This document shows, piece by piece, positions 38,761 through 51,419 of a DNA stretch of 64,000 bases. The DNA is taken from assembly GCA_026419785.1 (NCBI GenBank), contig JAODTK010003532.1, positions 1 to 64,000 on the forward strand. The letters run 5' to 3'. Origin of the DNA: Sclerodactyla briareus. Lineage: Eukaryota; Echinodermata; Holothuroidea; Dendrochirotida; Sclerodactylidae. Position 1 is the first letter of the stretch. Every line of letters begins with the position of its first letter. The notes beneath the pieces were generated by a model. That model was not told where the DNA came from. It saw nothing but the letters and a program-made list of their open reading frames with translations, and did not search any database. Position numbers and translations under genes: made by a program.

Positions 38761-39357
38761 TGATTCCTTGACTGCTTCAGGTTCAACCCAAGCCAGACAC
38801 ACAGACCAATGGGAACATATACCAGCTCATTATGGGCAACATACGTCTGACAAATTTCCTATCCTTACACCAACTAATAGGGTTCCTGGGCCCTTGGTAA
38901 GAAAGCTACACACTAAATTCACGGTTTTCAGACTTGAACTCTGGTAACCTTAGATACTCTCTGACCTGACCCCACAACAATAGAGCTCATGTACTCTCAT
39001 TGTGAATACACGAACCAAGTATATCCATTCACCCCCCCCTTTACTAAAACAATAGGGTTCCTGTACTCCCCAGAAGAAAGCTAATCACCTAATTTCAACC
39101 TGATCAGACCAACGTTCTGCAATGACTTATCGTGTTTACAAGGTTTTCAGACTTTTACCTCTGGTGACCTCAGATGACCCTCTCCCTGACCCAAAAACAT
39201 AGGGTTCATTACTCATCATGGGACACCCATACCAAGTAGATCCTGACCTACTTAACCTGATCAGTTATCTGTTTACAAGCTGGTCGTCACACACACACAT
39301 ACACACCACACACACGACGTGACTGTCATAGATTCCTCTGACTTTGTCAAGGAATCA
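38761..39357 (+). mobile_element. Most complete copy of the Helentron-like minisatellite element
   Basis: The element is bounded by TGATTCCTTGAC (38761-38772) and its exact complement GTCAAGGAATCA (39346-39357). Inside are TACCAGCTCATTATGGGC, about one and a half of the ~310 bp monomers, and a CA-rich tract (39290-39315). The 3' end is a stem-loop at 39331-39356: GATTCCT, bulged C, TGAC, loop TTT, GTCA, AGGAATC. Inverted subterminal repeats, internal minisatellite, microsatellite and 3' hairpin are the combination known from DINE-1, HINE and pearl-type Helentron derivatives. No transposase or helicase is encoded. Confidence 0.7.
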
Positions 39358-39394
39358 AAAAGTGTCCTTGAATGACATTCTCCCTGTTTCCCGT

Positions 39395-39905
39395 CCTAAT
39401 TATGTTCACAGGTTCTCGATAGACATTAATTGACATTGGCTGACTTTAACCTTACCCGAAACAATCTGTAACAATATTATTATGGAGAATCTACATACAT
39501 TTACCAAGTAATGAGCTTGTCTATCGAGTGGGGTCAAGTTCTCATTTTGAAAAGCCAAAAATTATAGAACCAATTTGAACTTCCCATTTCCTCATTTCTC
39601 CACTGATGGACCCCTTGACTACATCAAATTCAATAGAGTTCTCATACTTCTCATGAGAAAAAATATACACATTTTTAGGCCCAATTCGGCTGAGATTTCT
39701 GGACTTATTGTGTTCGCAAGGTTTTAGCCTTTGACCTCAGATGACCTTTGACCTGACCCCAAAACAGACGGATACAAAACTCCTTACGGGGAATCACATG
39801 CCGAGTATGAGCTTGATCTATCGAGTGGGTTCACTTATTCTCAACCTCACCAGTCAGCAAGCAAACCCTTGCGACCCCCATCAAAACGAGGTGATGGGGC
39901 TCGCT
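39395..39905 (+). mobile_element. Second, diverged minisatellite element with a different 3' hairpin
   Basis: Monomer landmarks continue in diverged form (GTTCACAGGTT, GGGGTCAAGTTCTCATTTTG, TTCTGGACTTATTGTGTTCG, TTTGACCTCAGATGACCTTT, CCTGACCCCAAAACAG). The end holds a different hairpin, CCCCATC and GATGGGG arms around 39877-39901, instead of the GATTCCT stem. It directly follows the 38.8 kb element. Confidence 0.55.
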
Positions 39906-41515
39906 CGGTTTTGAGATGCCGATCGACATGCCAGTCACACTATCACAGCTAAATGTGCACATTTTCTAGAAGGAGTGATTAACCAGACACACAGCCTCCC
40001 CTTTTGTGTAAGGAATGCAGTTTTTAATGTCATACATCTAACTACCCTCCTTGTCTAGCCTAAGGAATCACACCAAATTTTTTGGCAACCCAACTAGGTC
40101 CCCCACTAAAATCACTTGTTTTTGTAAGAGAGTACAAACAGTTGGCAGTGATACCGATACATTTTCTTTTGACATTCTATGGAATTGGCTGTAATGCTTA
40201 AACAGCCTGGCATTACAATTGTTGTTGTAAGGGGGACCATGCTTACCCACCACAGTATTTTGCCTATTTACACATCATTTCGATCATTGCGCATCCTACA
40301 ATACACGTTATAGCCCACTGAAGGGCCTACTTTGGAAGCTCCAGGCATGTTTTCTGTAGTACGAACTATTGTGTGTGGGAGATTCCCCATTAGGGCAGTG
40401 GCAAGGTATAGTTACAGTACTCACTAAGTGTGAGACAGCAACCGTACATGCATATTTCTACTGTAGATATAACATGGTATTGAAATAAGTGCCTTTGTCT
40501 ATAGCCATGGTCTGTGCATGAGGGGTTTAAATTAAACGCTTGTTCGGGGCATATCGGAATCAAGGCTGTTTGATGTAGGCGTACAGCAATGTTTCATGGC
40601 AGTCAGATATAATTTGAGTCATCACCTTGCAGAATTACTGGGTGCTAAGAGGTAAACCCTTTATAGTCATAATCCTACGTTATCGTTTGATCATTGGGGT
40701 GTGCCTACCTAGACCCTGACAGTCCAACTGTGATAACAGAGCAATGTGCCTGTTGTATGTCGGAATAATAACATGTTCAGTACCGAATCTTTTGTAACCA
40801 TACTGCCCCCCCCCATAAGCAACCCCTCCACCCTTTTTTTTTCTGTGGTGTGGAAACCTACCGTGGAGCAGAGTAGCCGTGGCTCTTGAAAGAAAGGGTC
40901 TAATACCGCATTTGACTATGAAATTGCATACAATGCCAAGAATTACCGATATCTAGTGCAATTGTGACCCCTTATGAGTACAACTTTGTTTAAGGGTCCA
41001 AACGGCCAAAAGGGTCATGGCTCTCAGACCCATTAAACCGCTGACCCCTGGCTGTGGACATACCCAATCCACAGTTTAGCTTGTTTAACCATGGAGCTAA
41101 TGTATTAACTGGAGAGGACATTGGGCTGCGTCTGGAATGTCCAGTTAGACGTGGTTATGCCCTCGCTAAGCTGACAATACCACTGTTTGTCTCATCGCCC
41201 CCAACAGCTCACATAGAAGTAACTGGGAAGCATCGTCAGCGCTGTTGCCCCGTGCTCTTGTGAATATGCCATTAAGACACAGGGCCTACATTCTACTAGC
41301 TCATGCGCAAAAACAAATATGCAGCCATGCATGTGCGTGTGTGTTCCGCTGACCCTGCATATATCATAGCTGCATTTCACGCATTGCTGTAGAAACCGAA
41401 TTGCGTATGGGCATTTGGTTACTCCCACACCGATTCACTCTTGCATAGGCACTCCAGAACAGCAATTCCGGCTTGAAATTTTAACAGCGCAAAGTCAGCA
41501 GTCTTGCAAAATCAA

Positions 41516-42236
41516 CTAGACAGTGTAGTTTAAACCGCCCACGTCTATATCCGCTTTTTGAGCAATCATTGGAAGAATTTCTAACCACCCCATAAAGACA
41601 CCTATTTTGGTCAGAAACCAATTCAAGATAAACTTCATCCACCCACGTTTTGTTGTAACCATGAAAGTTAATAGGCACATGAATTATGCAAATTTGACCC
41701 ACTATGGCTTTGAAATGACTTCTTACTTTGTGAGGAACAAATGAAGCCCCATCCACCAAGTTTCGTTAAATCCTGACAAGTTTGAAACTCGCAGAAATTT
41801 TGGCAAATTTGACCTCCGATGACCTTGAAATGACCACCACATTTTTCAGGATCAAACTATTAGTCCTAACCCACCAAGTTTTGTTCAAATCTCATATGTT
41901 TGGAAAATCACAGAAATTTCGCAAATTTGATCCGATGACCTTTTAAAAGACCTCCACAGTTCAGGCATCAACTACAGTTCTACCACAAGTTTCGTTCAAA
42001 ATTGACTGACTTGAAAATTAGCAGCCCCCAGCAGTGCAGTGATTGATGCTCATTTCGAACTCATCCGGGATTTCACTAGGGCGGACATGTGTACAAGTTT
42101 TCGGATCAATTGGAAAAGATTAAGGAGTTATTGCGCTAACGCATAAAGTTTCCGACGGCGGGGCGGCGGAGCCTGGGACGGCGGCGCTGGCGGCGGTTGG
42201 CTACACACCAAAAGCATAATATCCCGGACCCTTCAA
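41516..42236 (-). repeat. 0.7 kb interspersed repeat, copy 2 (inverted relative to 32402-33131)
   Basis: Read on the minus strand it matches copy 1 from GGTCCGGGATATTATGCTTT through the GCC-rich stretch, ATGTCCGCCCTAGTGAAATC, several GAACGAAACTTG subunits and GGTGTCTTTATGGGG, to GCTCAAAAAGCGGATATAGA, CGTGGGCGG and TGTCTAG. The copies differ by scattered substitutions and by indels of whole subunits. The homology stops at CTAG followed by TT in both copies. Confidence 0.8.
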
Positions 42237-43099
42237 GATTGTACAGGTATAAGAATTATATTTTATATATGGATACATGTTACTTCAACTTAGTAGCCAG
42301 TTCTGTTATATTCTGTTACACTGCCCATAAGTATGCAATTTGCCTAGCCGAGTCTCAATTTGGGGCTAGTTACTATCAGCAATGAAGTTCAGGTGGATGA
42401 AGCTTTGTTTATTTTATAGCCAATAATGCAGCCATGCCAAACAGTAAACATGGAATGGCAATCAATGTGTTCATCTATGTCAAAAAATAAGGCACAAAAA
42501 CATTTGCCTCCAGTGAGTAAATTATATCATAGCTCTTATAACACTAGACTCTAAAACCATTTTGTGTGTCTGGTTAGGGTATACCTGTATATCCAACTTA
42601 CTCGTAGCACCCCATTTGAAAGCCAAGGCATTCCTTGTAGGAGGAAAAATACTGTACCAGTAGGTAAATTAGGTATGTTTTGACACTTAAAAACGCATAG
42701 TCACATTGGTCAGCAGCAACTAAATGATTTGCCTAGTCTGGGGCTGGAAGTAGCTTGACAGTATATTACAGGAACAATTGGCGCCACAAGGAAAATGTAC
42801 AGAAAAGAATAGTTCTTTTGTTGACAATGCTAGGTGCAATACTGGAAAATTTCGCCAATTTAACCTGAATGCTGGGTTGCAATAATGTTAATGTGATTTT
42901 GGGGATGCTGAGGCCGACACCGGTACTCGGTACCGATACTGGTAATGAAGATTCAGCCCAAACACTTATATATAGTGTGGGCTAATGAAATGGGATGTCA
43001 GATTCGCAATGGGCTTCCTCATGGTACAGTTAATCTTTCATCCGAGTACTCCAAAGCTCCCCGAGGCCATTCGATGAGGATAGTTGGTGTGCCAGGGAA

Positions 43100-44250
43100 G
43101 ACCGTCCTATTGGCTCAACTGTGAGTCCACGCCCCTCTTGAAAACATTTTTGCTACTGTAACAGACCAGCATGTTTGGGGTGAGTTGTTCCCGTGACGCT
43201 GGGTCTTGGAATAGGAGCCCCCACGGCATCGACACGACAGACCATGTTTTGAAAGCCTGAGTGTTGAACCTAGTGTCGCTAGTGGCGGAATGAAGAGACC
43301 TTGTGTGAGAACAATCAATTTATGGCTGAGGATTTTCTGACAAGTCACAAGACTGTGAAAACTCTTCAGGCTCAGAGTTTTCCATTTTTATGGAGGACAT
43401 GATGTCACTACACTAACGTGCCAAATAAACGCCTGGCAACAAATCCACCAGCTCTGTTTGGAACATTTTAGTTTTTTTTTTTGTTAGTGACTGTGTAAGG
43501 AGACCATTCTTGGGAATCAGTTGGGACAAACAGGACATGGTGTTGGTAGTTTACTAGTTTCTTTAAAATGTGGGGGGCAATTGTGAGGATTCCTACGAAG
43601 GCAGTTCAACGACTTGTTGGCCTTTAGCAACTATGGAGTTATGTGTGGGGTCCATGGCAATTTGTTTGAGTCCAGATTGACTCCAAGATAGGGGTGTGAC
43701 CTGACAGGGGCAAGGGGTGGCCTGATAGAACCAGATAAAATTTATAGGGGTGTATCAGTTCTGAAGTATGACAGTGAGGGCATGGCATTTTTTTTTGTAT
43801 TGAGGACAACACCAGTCCATTGGACAAGTTGTCAAGTGCTTGGAAGTCATCCTGAGTACTAATTTGTCTTGAGGGAGTTGATCTGTCTGTTACAATAGAG
43901 CATCATCTCAACCAGCTGAACCTTCAAAGATCACAATCAGGGAGGTCCATTTTGTACCAAGAAATAAGCGCAGCCCCAAAAAAGGTCCCCGAGGGACCCC
44001 AGGGAGATCTTTGGTACCCTGTTATGTAGAGGATTCACCGTCAACAACGTATTCTCTGAGTGGGAATTCAAGAATAAAGATTTTAGACCTCCATCCAAGT
44101 CGTTTTCTTCTCCCTACCATAAAAGTTTCCCATTTTGTAGTTAATGATATCATAATGCTACTATATCAAAGGTCCTAATAATGGACTAGCTTCCTAGGGG
44201 GCTCTGGTGATTTGACATTACAGGAACATTGTGCAGAACAATTTTTTCAA
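43100..44250 (-). mobile_element. Non-LTR retrotransposon (LINE) fragment, decayed
   Basis: On the minus strand, GVPRGPFLGLRLFL then KMDLPDC (about 44010-43930) corresponds to the reverse transcriptase VPQGSILGPLLF..YINDLP segment just before the catalytic FADD. Further on come DDFQALDNLSNGLVLS (where the family has a DL..L..W helix), ANKSLNCLRR and a degraded RAGGFVARR (about 43445), matching the AARFV region. Every segment is in a different frame and stops are common. It resembles the LINE at 26455-27310 in type and orientation but covers a more 5' part. Confidence 0.7.
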
Positions 44251-45334
44251 AAACCCCTCTGATGAAAAATTCTACATCCCACCAGCACCAAACTTTCTCC
44301 ATACTACAATAACCTAGTGAAACATGGGGTAAGTTGGTTCACAGTTTTCCAAAGAGTGATGATAGTTTAAAAGAAGACCGTAATGATAGAGCTATGGGGA
44401 GCTCTGTTGTCTAACTCCTGACACTGTTTTATAGTGGTGAGCATCTTGATCATGCATTATCTGAACACACTGGCATGGTGAATGTCCTACCAATGGTATC
44501 ATGGGCACCACGCAACTGTGAACGCATCCATATGTCCTATGTGTTCACAGCCGTCAAGAAAAAATCACAATATTCACAAAATCACAATATTCACCTTTGG
44601 GTGGGTGTATTGCCACCATATTTTGATACCGTATTCAATTTAATATACCAAACGCATTTCAAACAAAAAACCCCAAAGGCAATACTGAAACATGCAACGT
44701 TTATTATGACGGGCGCTCGCGCACTTGGTACTATGTGTAACTTTTAAGTGATGCTTATATTCTACAGATACCCACAAAAGTCAACTAGGATTGGCTGAAT
44801 TTACCTTTCAATCATTTACGGACCACCATGTGTGCAAAATCAGTCAAAAAGTGGTGACTGCTGGCAAAATACTAACAAAATTTGTAAAAGCGATTCCGAA
44901 ACTATCCTCAAATACGTTAATGATTTAGTTCCGTTTGGCGGCCGTGTGCCCCTCGCAATCCTTCTAAGCCTATTTACTCTTTCCTACCGAAAGTATTTTG
45001 TCAGTGTAAATGAGTGTTCGACCAGTTTTGAAAGTGTGCCTCTTATTAGGGTTACAAAAAATCATGCATTAATCTGGCAAAAATTCCATGCGTGGCTTTA
45101 TAGGGGCAAGAGCTTCTATTAGAATGAATCGGTATGTTGTTCAGATTGGCAATTCTACTTTAAATAATTAATTTACAGAAATTTCTATTAAAATCCCATA
45201 TTCGGAACTCCAATGAGGCTGTTTTTTTGTTCCGAAACACAACCATGATGATGATGAAGGCTAGGCCTCCAAGACATGATGAAGGCAACATGCCAACACT
45301 CATTTCATAGGGCACTTTTTGTTAGCCTAGTCAG

Positions 45335-45440
45335 GGTTGTGCGGTATACCGGTATCGTTATTATTGGTACCGGTACTCGCAGCACCGGCACTTGCCGTAC
45401 CGATGGTCTAATGCACAGTAACTATACCGGTACGGGCGGA
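45335..45440. repeat. Low-complexity ACCGGT-palindrome stretch
   Basis: Overlapping palindromic words (GGTATACCGGTAT, GGTACCGGTAC, ATACCGGTAC) are packed into about 100 bases. A shorter similar patch lies at 42915-42945. No protein or RNA function is evident. Confidence 0.6.
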
Positions 45441-46744
45441 AATTACCGTCATTGGCCACCGAACCCTGTACTAATTGAAATTACCCGAATCCAGCTGTCA
45501 TGTTCTTTTATTTTTTGCCGATCCCAGCTGTCGCAGCATCGCAACTTTAATCTGCAATCTGTTAAAAAATTGATAAAACTGCCTTACGTGTGTTGCGAAG
45601 CTGGGTATTTGCATCATTTGCCAAATTATCTGCTCAATCTCAGCCTCTGCGGACAGCGCAGCTTCAACCGTACGTAAACATGCCATTCTGTCTGTTGCTA
45701 GCTCACTCACCCAATGCGTCACTACTTTTACACATAGCACCGCTCCTGGAACCGTGGTCATCACCTATGCGTTCACGGCATTCAATGTGCTCCCATTCCC
45801 CTGCGCGCTTCCAACGATACCAGTCCAGGACGACGCAACGAACCTCTCGCACACACTTAACTTCCATAGAATTTTTTGCCATTGACTCTTGACAAATGAG
45901 TGGATTTTATTTACGATCGGCGATCAGCAATACTGCAATATAATTTGCGTTAGCCTACAATGTTGCATGCACGACGTGATTAATTAACAATTGGTGGATA
46001 AAACGATCATACATGAAGGTTTTGCACTGATATGGTGGCTTTTACAGCTAATCTTACGATCGGCCTTGCTTTGGTTTCTTGCTAAAATAATCACAGTTAC
46101 GTTATGGCTTTCTGGTTTTGTAATAGCGACCTGTTTCAGCAGGACTGGGCCTTGTTATCACTGTGTATCATGGTAGGGGTGTTTCGGGAGAAGGCTCGGA
46201 AAAAACGGCTTCATTTGTTGAGTTAGAAAAATCAGATATCGGGGACTGAATCACAATTTTGTGAAGTAGAATAACAATACCAATATTTGGTGGCAATACA
46301 CCCACAAATGAGGTAAATATTGTTGATTTTGGCTGGGCGCGCTTCATTGACTGCAGAACACAATATGAGTTTCGCACGTTTGCCTTATAGGCTAGAGCCA
46401 AAAGCCAAAGTAAATGCTCGATTTGAATTGGACTGAGATGGGAGTTACGGGCAGCGTTTGAAATAGTCCCAGAAAATTGTTGTAGCAATTTGAGGAGGAA
46501 TTGCAGAAAAGCTGTAGGCCCCCTCCCGATGTCGATAGTTTGTGTATACATTGTAGACTGATTCATGGCGTCAACAGGTGGGGGCGGGGGGACATGGTCC
46601 CCCCACTTGCAAAAGTTGGGGGGGATATCATATCGTTGTCCCCCCCACTTTGCCGGACGAATAACAAATAAAGGCGACATGCCCGATTTTGTATCGCCTA
46701 AAATGATTCAATTTTGTATAAACCAAAACAATAATCGCTGTTGG

Positions 46745-47520
46745 AAAGTCCTGAAGTCCACAATCCAGGTGCGGACCCCAGGTGAAGATCTGGACCCGAC
46801 TTAGGGCTGATAGTGGAAGGATTACCCAATGAGTCTACCGAGTTGCTCGAATTTCAAATCGAAATAGCCCAAAGTACAACAAAAAGTGTTCGCGTGCAAT
46901 GGCGTTGTTTTTTTTCCAGGGTTCAGAAGCCTGGGGGAGTTTTCCCCCCCCCCATTCTTCTGAGATGACAACTTCGGGCGAAAAACTCGTGGAAATTGGG
47001 GGAAGGAAAAAAGCTGAATGAAAAAGCCTGAACTTTGCAGTCTTTTCGAGAAAAAATGCCCGGAAACATGCATTTTTTTTTTCGCGTGCTTCGCGCGCGC
47101 TGTAGTTTCCCATGACCGACGTGTAAAACTCGGGTACAAATTTTTTGGCTCCCAAATTTCAGTGGTCCCGACGCCTATGGCTTTTCCTCCGATCCCACCA
47201 GAGGGCCCGTCGTATTGACCCCTGGATCCCACGAAACAAAGCCAGAGTAACAAAAAAGGTAATAAAAAAAAGACCATAATGTGATACTCGGTAAATATCT
47301 TCGTTATGCAATGACAATTTTGTGGTCTGTCTTTTACTCAAAAAACACACTTGTAGATGGGTGCTATCGAGCTGGCAAGTGCAGTTTCAGTCGATTGGAG
47401 GGTATGAAAATATGAAATTTTCTAGGTACGCTCCGCGCCAACTGTGGTGGCGCTCCGCTTAGATGGTTTTGAATCCGATGTGTCCCCCCCCATTTTGAAA
47501 TGCTCCGACACCATGGACTG
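46745..47520 (+). repeat. 0.8 kb interspersed repeat, copy 1 of a direct pair
   Basis: Ordered landmarks shared with 51420-52240 are: AAGTCCAC, TGCGGACCCC, CAGAAGCCTGGGG, CTGAGATGACAA, GGAAGGAAAAAAGC, ACATGCATT, CGCGTGCTTCGCGCGCGCTG, CTATGGCTTTTCC, ACGAAACAAAGCCAGAGTA, TAGATGGGTGCTATCG, AACTGTGGTGGCGCTCC and CTTAGATGG. Several plus- and minus-strand frames of 60-150 codons overlap it but are not conserved between copies. Confidence 0.75.
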
Positions 47521-47754
47521 ATTGCAAATGCTATGCACTTCCAAAAGTGAGTAGCACTAGCAGTAGCACTGTCTTGCTCTTTTTGAGAAACAAAAGCTTT
47601 TGGCGATGCTATGTACACCAGCTTATTCCGCACGCTGGTTATGGGTTAGTTATGGTAGGCCATTTAGAACTGAAGAGCTGGCTGTGGCAGGGTTACACAG
47701 GATGGAAGGGAAAAGCAATTACAATTTAAAAATAAGAGTTCAAAACTGAATTAG

Positions 47755-47985
47755 AGAATGGGGGTCCAGTGTGCTTTATGGGTGTGAAACTTGGGACAAT
47801 ATCAAAGGAATGGAAAGGAAAGGAGAATTGACCAGTTTTGAGTTATGGTGCTAGCACGCTTCTGAGATCACTTGGATACACAAGAACAAATGTTCCAGGT
47901 TTGGAGGAAAATAAACCATCACTCACACTGGAAGCATGATCTGATGAGACAGCAAGATAACTTACTTTGGACAAATTGAGATATT
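47755..47985 (+). mobile_element. Non-LTR retrotransposon (LINE) C-terminal fragment
   Basis: Across shifted frames this reads VLYGCETW, RRIDQFELWC, then LRITWIHKNK and KPSLTLEA. These match the segment after the reverse transcriptase palm in many LINEs (LYGCETW..RRI..FE.WC.RR.LRI.W). Frame breaks follow FELWC. A run of 25 G follows immediately. It is a different LINE type from the two AARFV-containing fragments. Confidence 0.7.
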
Positions 47986-47991
47986 TGTCTT

Positions 47992-48016
47992 GGGGGGGGG
48001 GGGGGGGGGGGGGGGG
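47992..48016 (+). repeat. Poly(G) tract, 25 G
   Basis: The longest uninterrupted homopolymer in the window, between the LINE fragment and a candidate first exon. Confidence 0.9.
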
Positions 48017-48197
48017 TTTCGAGGGTGGAGCCCAGGGAAGTGTTGCCCTCATAAATGGCCTCGCCCTCCCTATTTGGCATATAAATACAATTTTATCATG
48101 TTTAGGCCAAAGACAACAGTTGCTTGCATATTGCCTAAATAACGCCTGCGAAACCTCTACTGAAAACTTTTTTTAATCTATTAATCACTTGAGCACG

Positions 48198-48300
48198 ATG
48201 ATGGATGGTATCAAGCAAGAGCGGACAGGGACTATCTCCGGAATGGATGAATTGCAAAGGCTAAAGGGCAACCAGAAGAAACTGGAGGATGAATGTCATG
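48198..48300 (+). CDS. Weak candidate first coding exon, coiled-coil-like
   Basis: From ATG at 48198 the frame reads MMDGIKQERTGTISGMDELQ then RLKGNQKKLEDECH and meets a consensus donor CATG|GTAAGA at 48300. The charged, heptad-like end (LQRLKGNQKKLEDE) suggests a coiled coil. I do not recognise the protein. A plus-strand continuation with acceptor-like TTATGAACAG at about 48904 stays open in matching phase to about 49063, but has no recognisable domain. The clean ATG-to-donor structure is the main support. Confidence 0.35.
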
Positions 48301-48309
48301 GTAAGAATA

Positions 48310-51300
48310 TACATTATTCCATATACCGATTTCGATACAACCTCCAGGCCCCGCTCCCCCGTCCAGAATAGCTCATTAAAGTATAGATTATGGATAGCTC
48401 CACGAAAGTGAGTGGCCTAGCCTGTGTATGTCGCTTAATTGCTCCCTGTGCAATACATAATGGGCATGAACTTGGAAGAGTCGAAACTAACAAAATGAGT
48501 TATAAAGTTAACCTGGGTCTAAAATTGGGTGTTTCTAGATATAATTCACTCAACCGAAGTTGTTTTGAAAGATTGTGCTGCACAATGAGCAGGAGAGAAT
48601 ATGATTTCGTTATGGGCCAAATATTATCTTACGATTACGGCAAGCAGTCTTACAGCGTATTCTTAGTAAATATGCCCCCCCCGAAAAACGAAGGTTCAAG
48701 ACGTCCGGGGTTGCCCGAAATTGAATTCTTTGTAGTAGCAGAGAAATTCTTTGCTTGATAGGTCGTGAGCGAGCATTTTGAAGGCATATTCGGGCGATAT
48801 GAAGCTTTCGTATGCAAGTTTTCTCACTCGAAACGAAGTGAGACTATTCTATTTGTGTTTTTAAACAAAGGTAGATCACAATGAAATGTCCATGATTATG
48901 AACAGAGAGCAGCGGGCATACAAGGCGGATGAGGAGTCAGGACTGCTCCAGCAACATTGCTGGAAGTAAAAAACAAGTTCGCAGCGCAAGATCGAGAAAC
49001 AACCGCTTGGGCCAAAAAATAGGCACAATTCAGGCATGCAAACCTGCCAAAGTGGATAATAAATGACCCACAATGCAAGCGATTGCGATTTCTTTCGAAA
49101 GCCCGATGATTGAGCAAAAATTTGTTTGTCAATCTTGTCAAGTTTGTGATTTTATCGATGTTCAAGAAATATGCAAAAACTTAGTCCGTTTCGGTATCCT
49201 GATGGAATTGTTTCGCTGTCAGTACTGTTAGACCACGTGCATGATGAGCTATGGATTCCGTGAAAAATCTTTTGAGTGCATTTTTGTTAATTCTGGGACT
49301 ATATTTTACAAATTGCTCCCTAGGCATCGCATTTCTAGCTAGCTGAAGCATCGATAGGACGTGGCACTCCAATTTGAACAATATTTATCTTAGCACTTCA
49401 ATTTCAACAGTCCGTGGCCCATGATTTCCGAAACAAGACAGCAAACAATTGTGGAACGTGTCGAGATATTCCCTACATAGTAATGCGCCCCATATAGGAA
49501 TGAATAATGTTCATTTAAACAAAACCCGGGCAAGAAATGTATAATTCTAGCAAAAATGATAAGCATTTTTTAAATCATGGACTATACAGGAAACCGTGCG
49601 AAACTAGAACCTTTCGACTTTTGCGTGTTCTACCTTCTGAATTGCAACAAAATTCGAACAACTTTGATGATTATTCAGTCAAAAAGTTTCCGTCGAAAGA
49701 ATTTTTTCTTTTGTTTTTTGGTACGAGCCTACGAGACAAACGATTAAAAGGATATGGTTTCCCTGGGTTCTCTAGAATGGGCGAATTCCAGTCTGAAGTT
49801 CAGTTGCTTTCTTTCCACTAGACACATTTTTTCAATTTTACTAAGCGTGGTTTTCCCATGCGAAGGTAGAATTCAGGCCAAGACCAAAAGAAGAAGAACT
49901 ACTGCCCGTGGTGGGACAGCACATTTTTCGCATATAGTTATAAAATATTTTGAGTTTTTTCATTTTAGAGCATGATTTGCACCTAGAGATCCAAAAATTT
50001 TCAAAGGGGCGGGGTCTATTTTTATTTTTGATCATTTTAAGATGCTGTGAGGACCCCTCCCTGGATATTTTATTTTTGTATGCGACCTGTATATTTTTAA
50101 GGTTAGCCTCCTAGTCTCCTAGTCAGAACTGTCTTACGTCACTGCTTGCCGAAGAGTGAAACATAAATCTAGGACCTCAGTGACGGATTCTAAGTTTCAT
50201 TTCTTTCTGCATCATGAAATCACATGGCACCTACTAATTTCGCTCACCCCAGAAATCGATGTGAGATACGCTTAGTCTGGACAGAGTAACTAAGGCATAC
50301 ATAGTTTGTTCACAATTCATTAATTGTAAATCCCACTGCTTTGACTTCTGCTCAGACTACTAAATTGGCGTAGCCCTTGCGAGTTATTCTGAGTTGAAAA
50401 AATTTCGGGCAAAAATGACAATATTCTGCGAAAATCTGGGACAGAAAAAGGCCAAAAGTGAGGAAATGCCTAAAATGTCTGCTGACTGGCCTTAATTTTC
50501 AATCAAACGCACGAGAAACATGCATTTTGTCACACGCTTCGCGCGCGTGGCTGCTTTTTCTGTCGTTTCGGGTCGGGCGGGCAAAACATGTTCTGGCCAG
50601 ATATCAGAACGGTCCCGTTCGCCCGCGTAGGTCCACTCATCATCACTTTTTCTTCCTTTCGATTATTATTCTGCATTCGCCTACGAATGCATGACTGCAT
50701 GAGGCCAAATTGTTCACTGTGTGCTCAACAAGCTGCACTTGCATCACATTGGCTTTGCGTATAGTCCAGGGCATTTCTCCTGGCTGAAAGTTGAGGTTCC
50801 CAGGTGGTCAAGATTGAAAACAACATTGTACGGAGGACTCCCAAAAGTTGGGGGGTCACGACTCCCACATAGACTGCGCCCTTGGATTGAAATCGTCTAG
50901 CAATACACCGGTATAATATTGCTAGTTGGCAAACATTTTTTCTTTTTTTCAACCCAAGTTAGGTTGATTTGTAAATCATCAGTATATAGTAAGATGGTCA
51001 AGTATATCACGGAACGTACACAACCAACTTAGGAGGCAAACGTCATAATCTCCGAGACGGGTCGGGCCGGTGTGCGGAATTTGAGTGTGAAAACACGAAC
51101 GAAATACCCACGCAAATTCGGAGAAATAATGGACGAAATTTTGGGCAAAGTAAAAAATGAAAAGTTTTTTAAAATCAATTATTTGGTGGCCGATTTTCGC
51201 GCGCATCAGTACTATAAAAGTTGTGCATATAAACTCCAATGAATCCACTAACCTTTTTTATCCGGTAAGTTGTTCTGCCCAATTTCACTGAACCTGTGAA

Positions 51301-51419
51301 CTTGTACGTCAACCTGGTCGTCTATTATAGTGGGTGTGCTGTGGTTCACAGTGATAATCCTAATGTTGATGATCGTCTAAACTGATTCAATATTGTCTAA
51401 CCGAACATATCGCGTTGGA
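48310..51419. other. Anonymous DNA, no gene recognised
   Basis: A 122-codon plus frame (48390-48758) and several others are open but have no recognisable domain. Around 50390-50560 a diverged piece of the 0.8 kb repeat is visible (ACATGCATTTTG, CACGCTTCGCGCGCGTGG). Confidence 0.4.

Noticed and set aside
44475..46680. A possible inverted repeat pair around GGTGGGTGTATTGCCACC at 44597 and its complement near 46290
   Set aside because: Similarity is limited to about 30 bases; the flanks do not align by eye.
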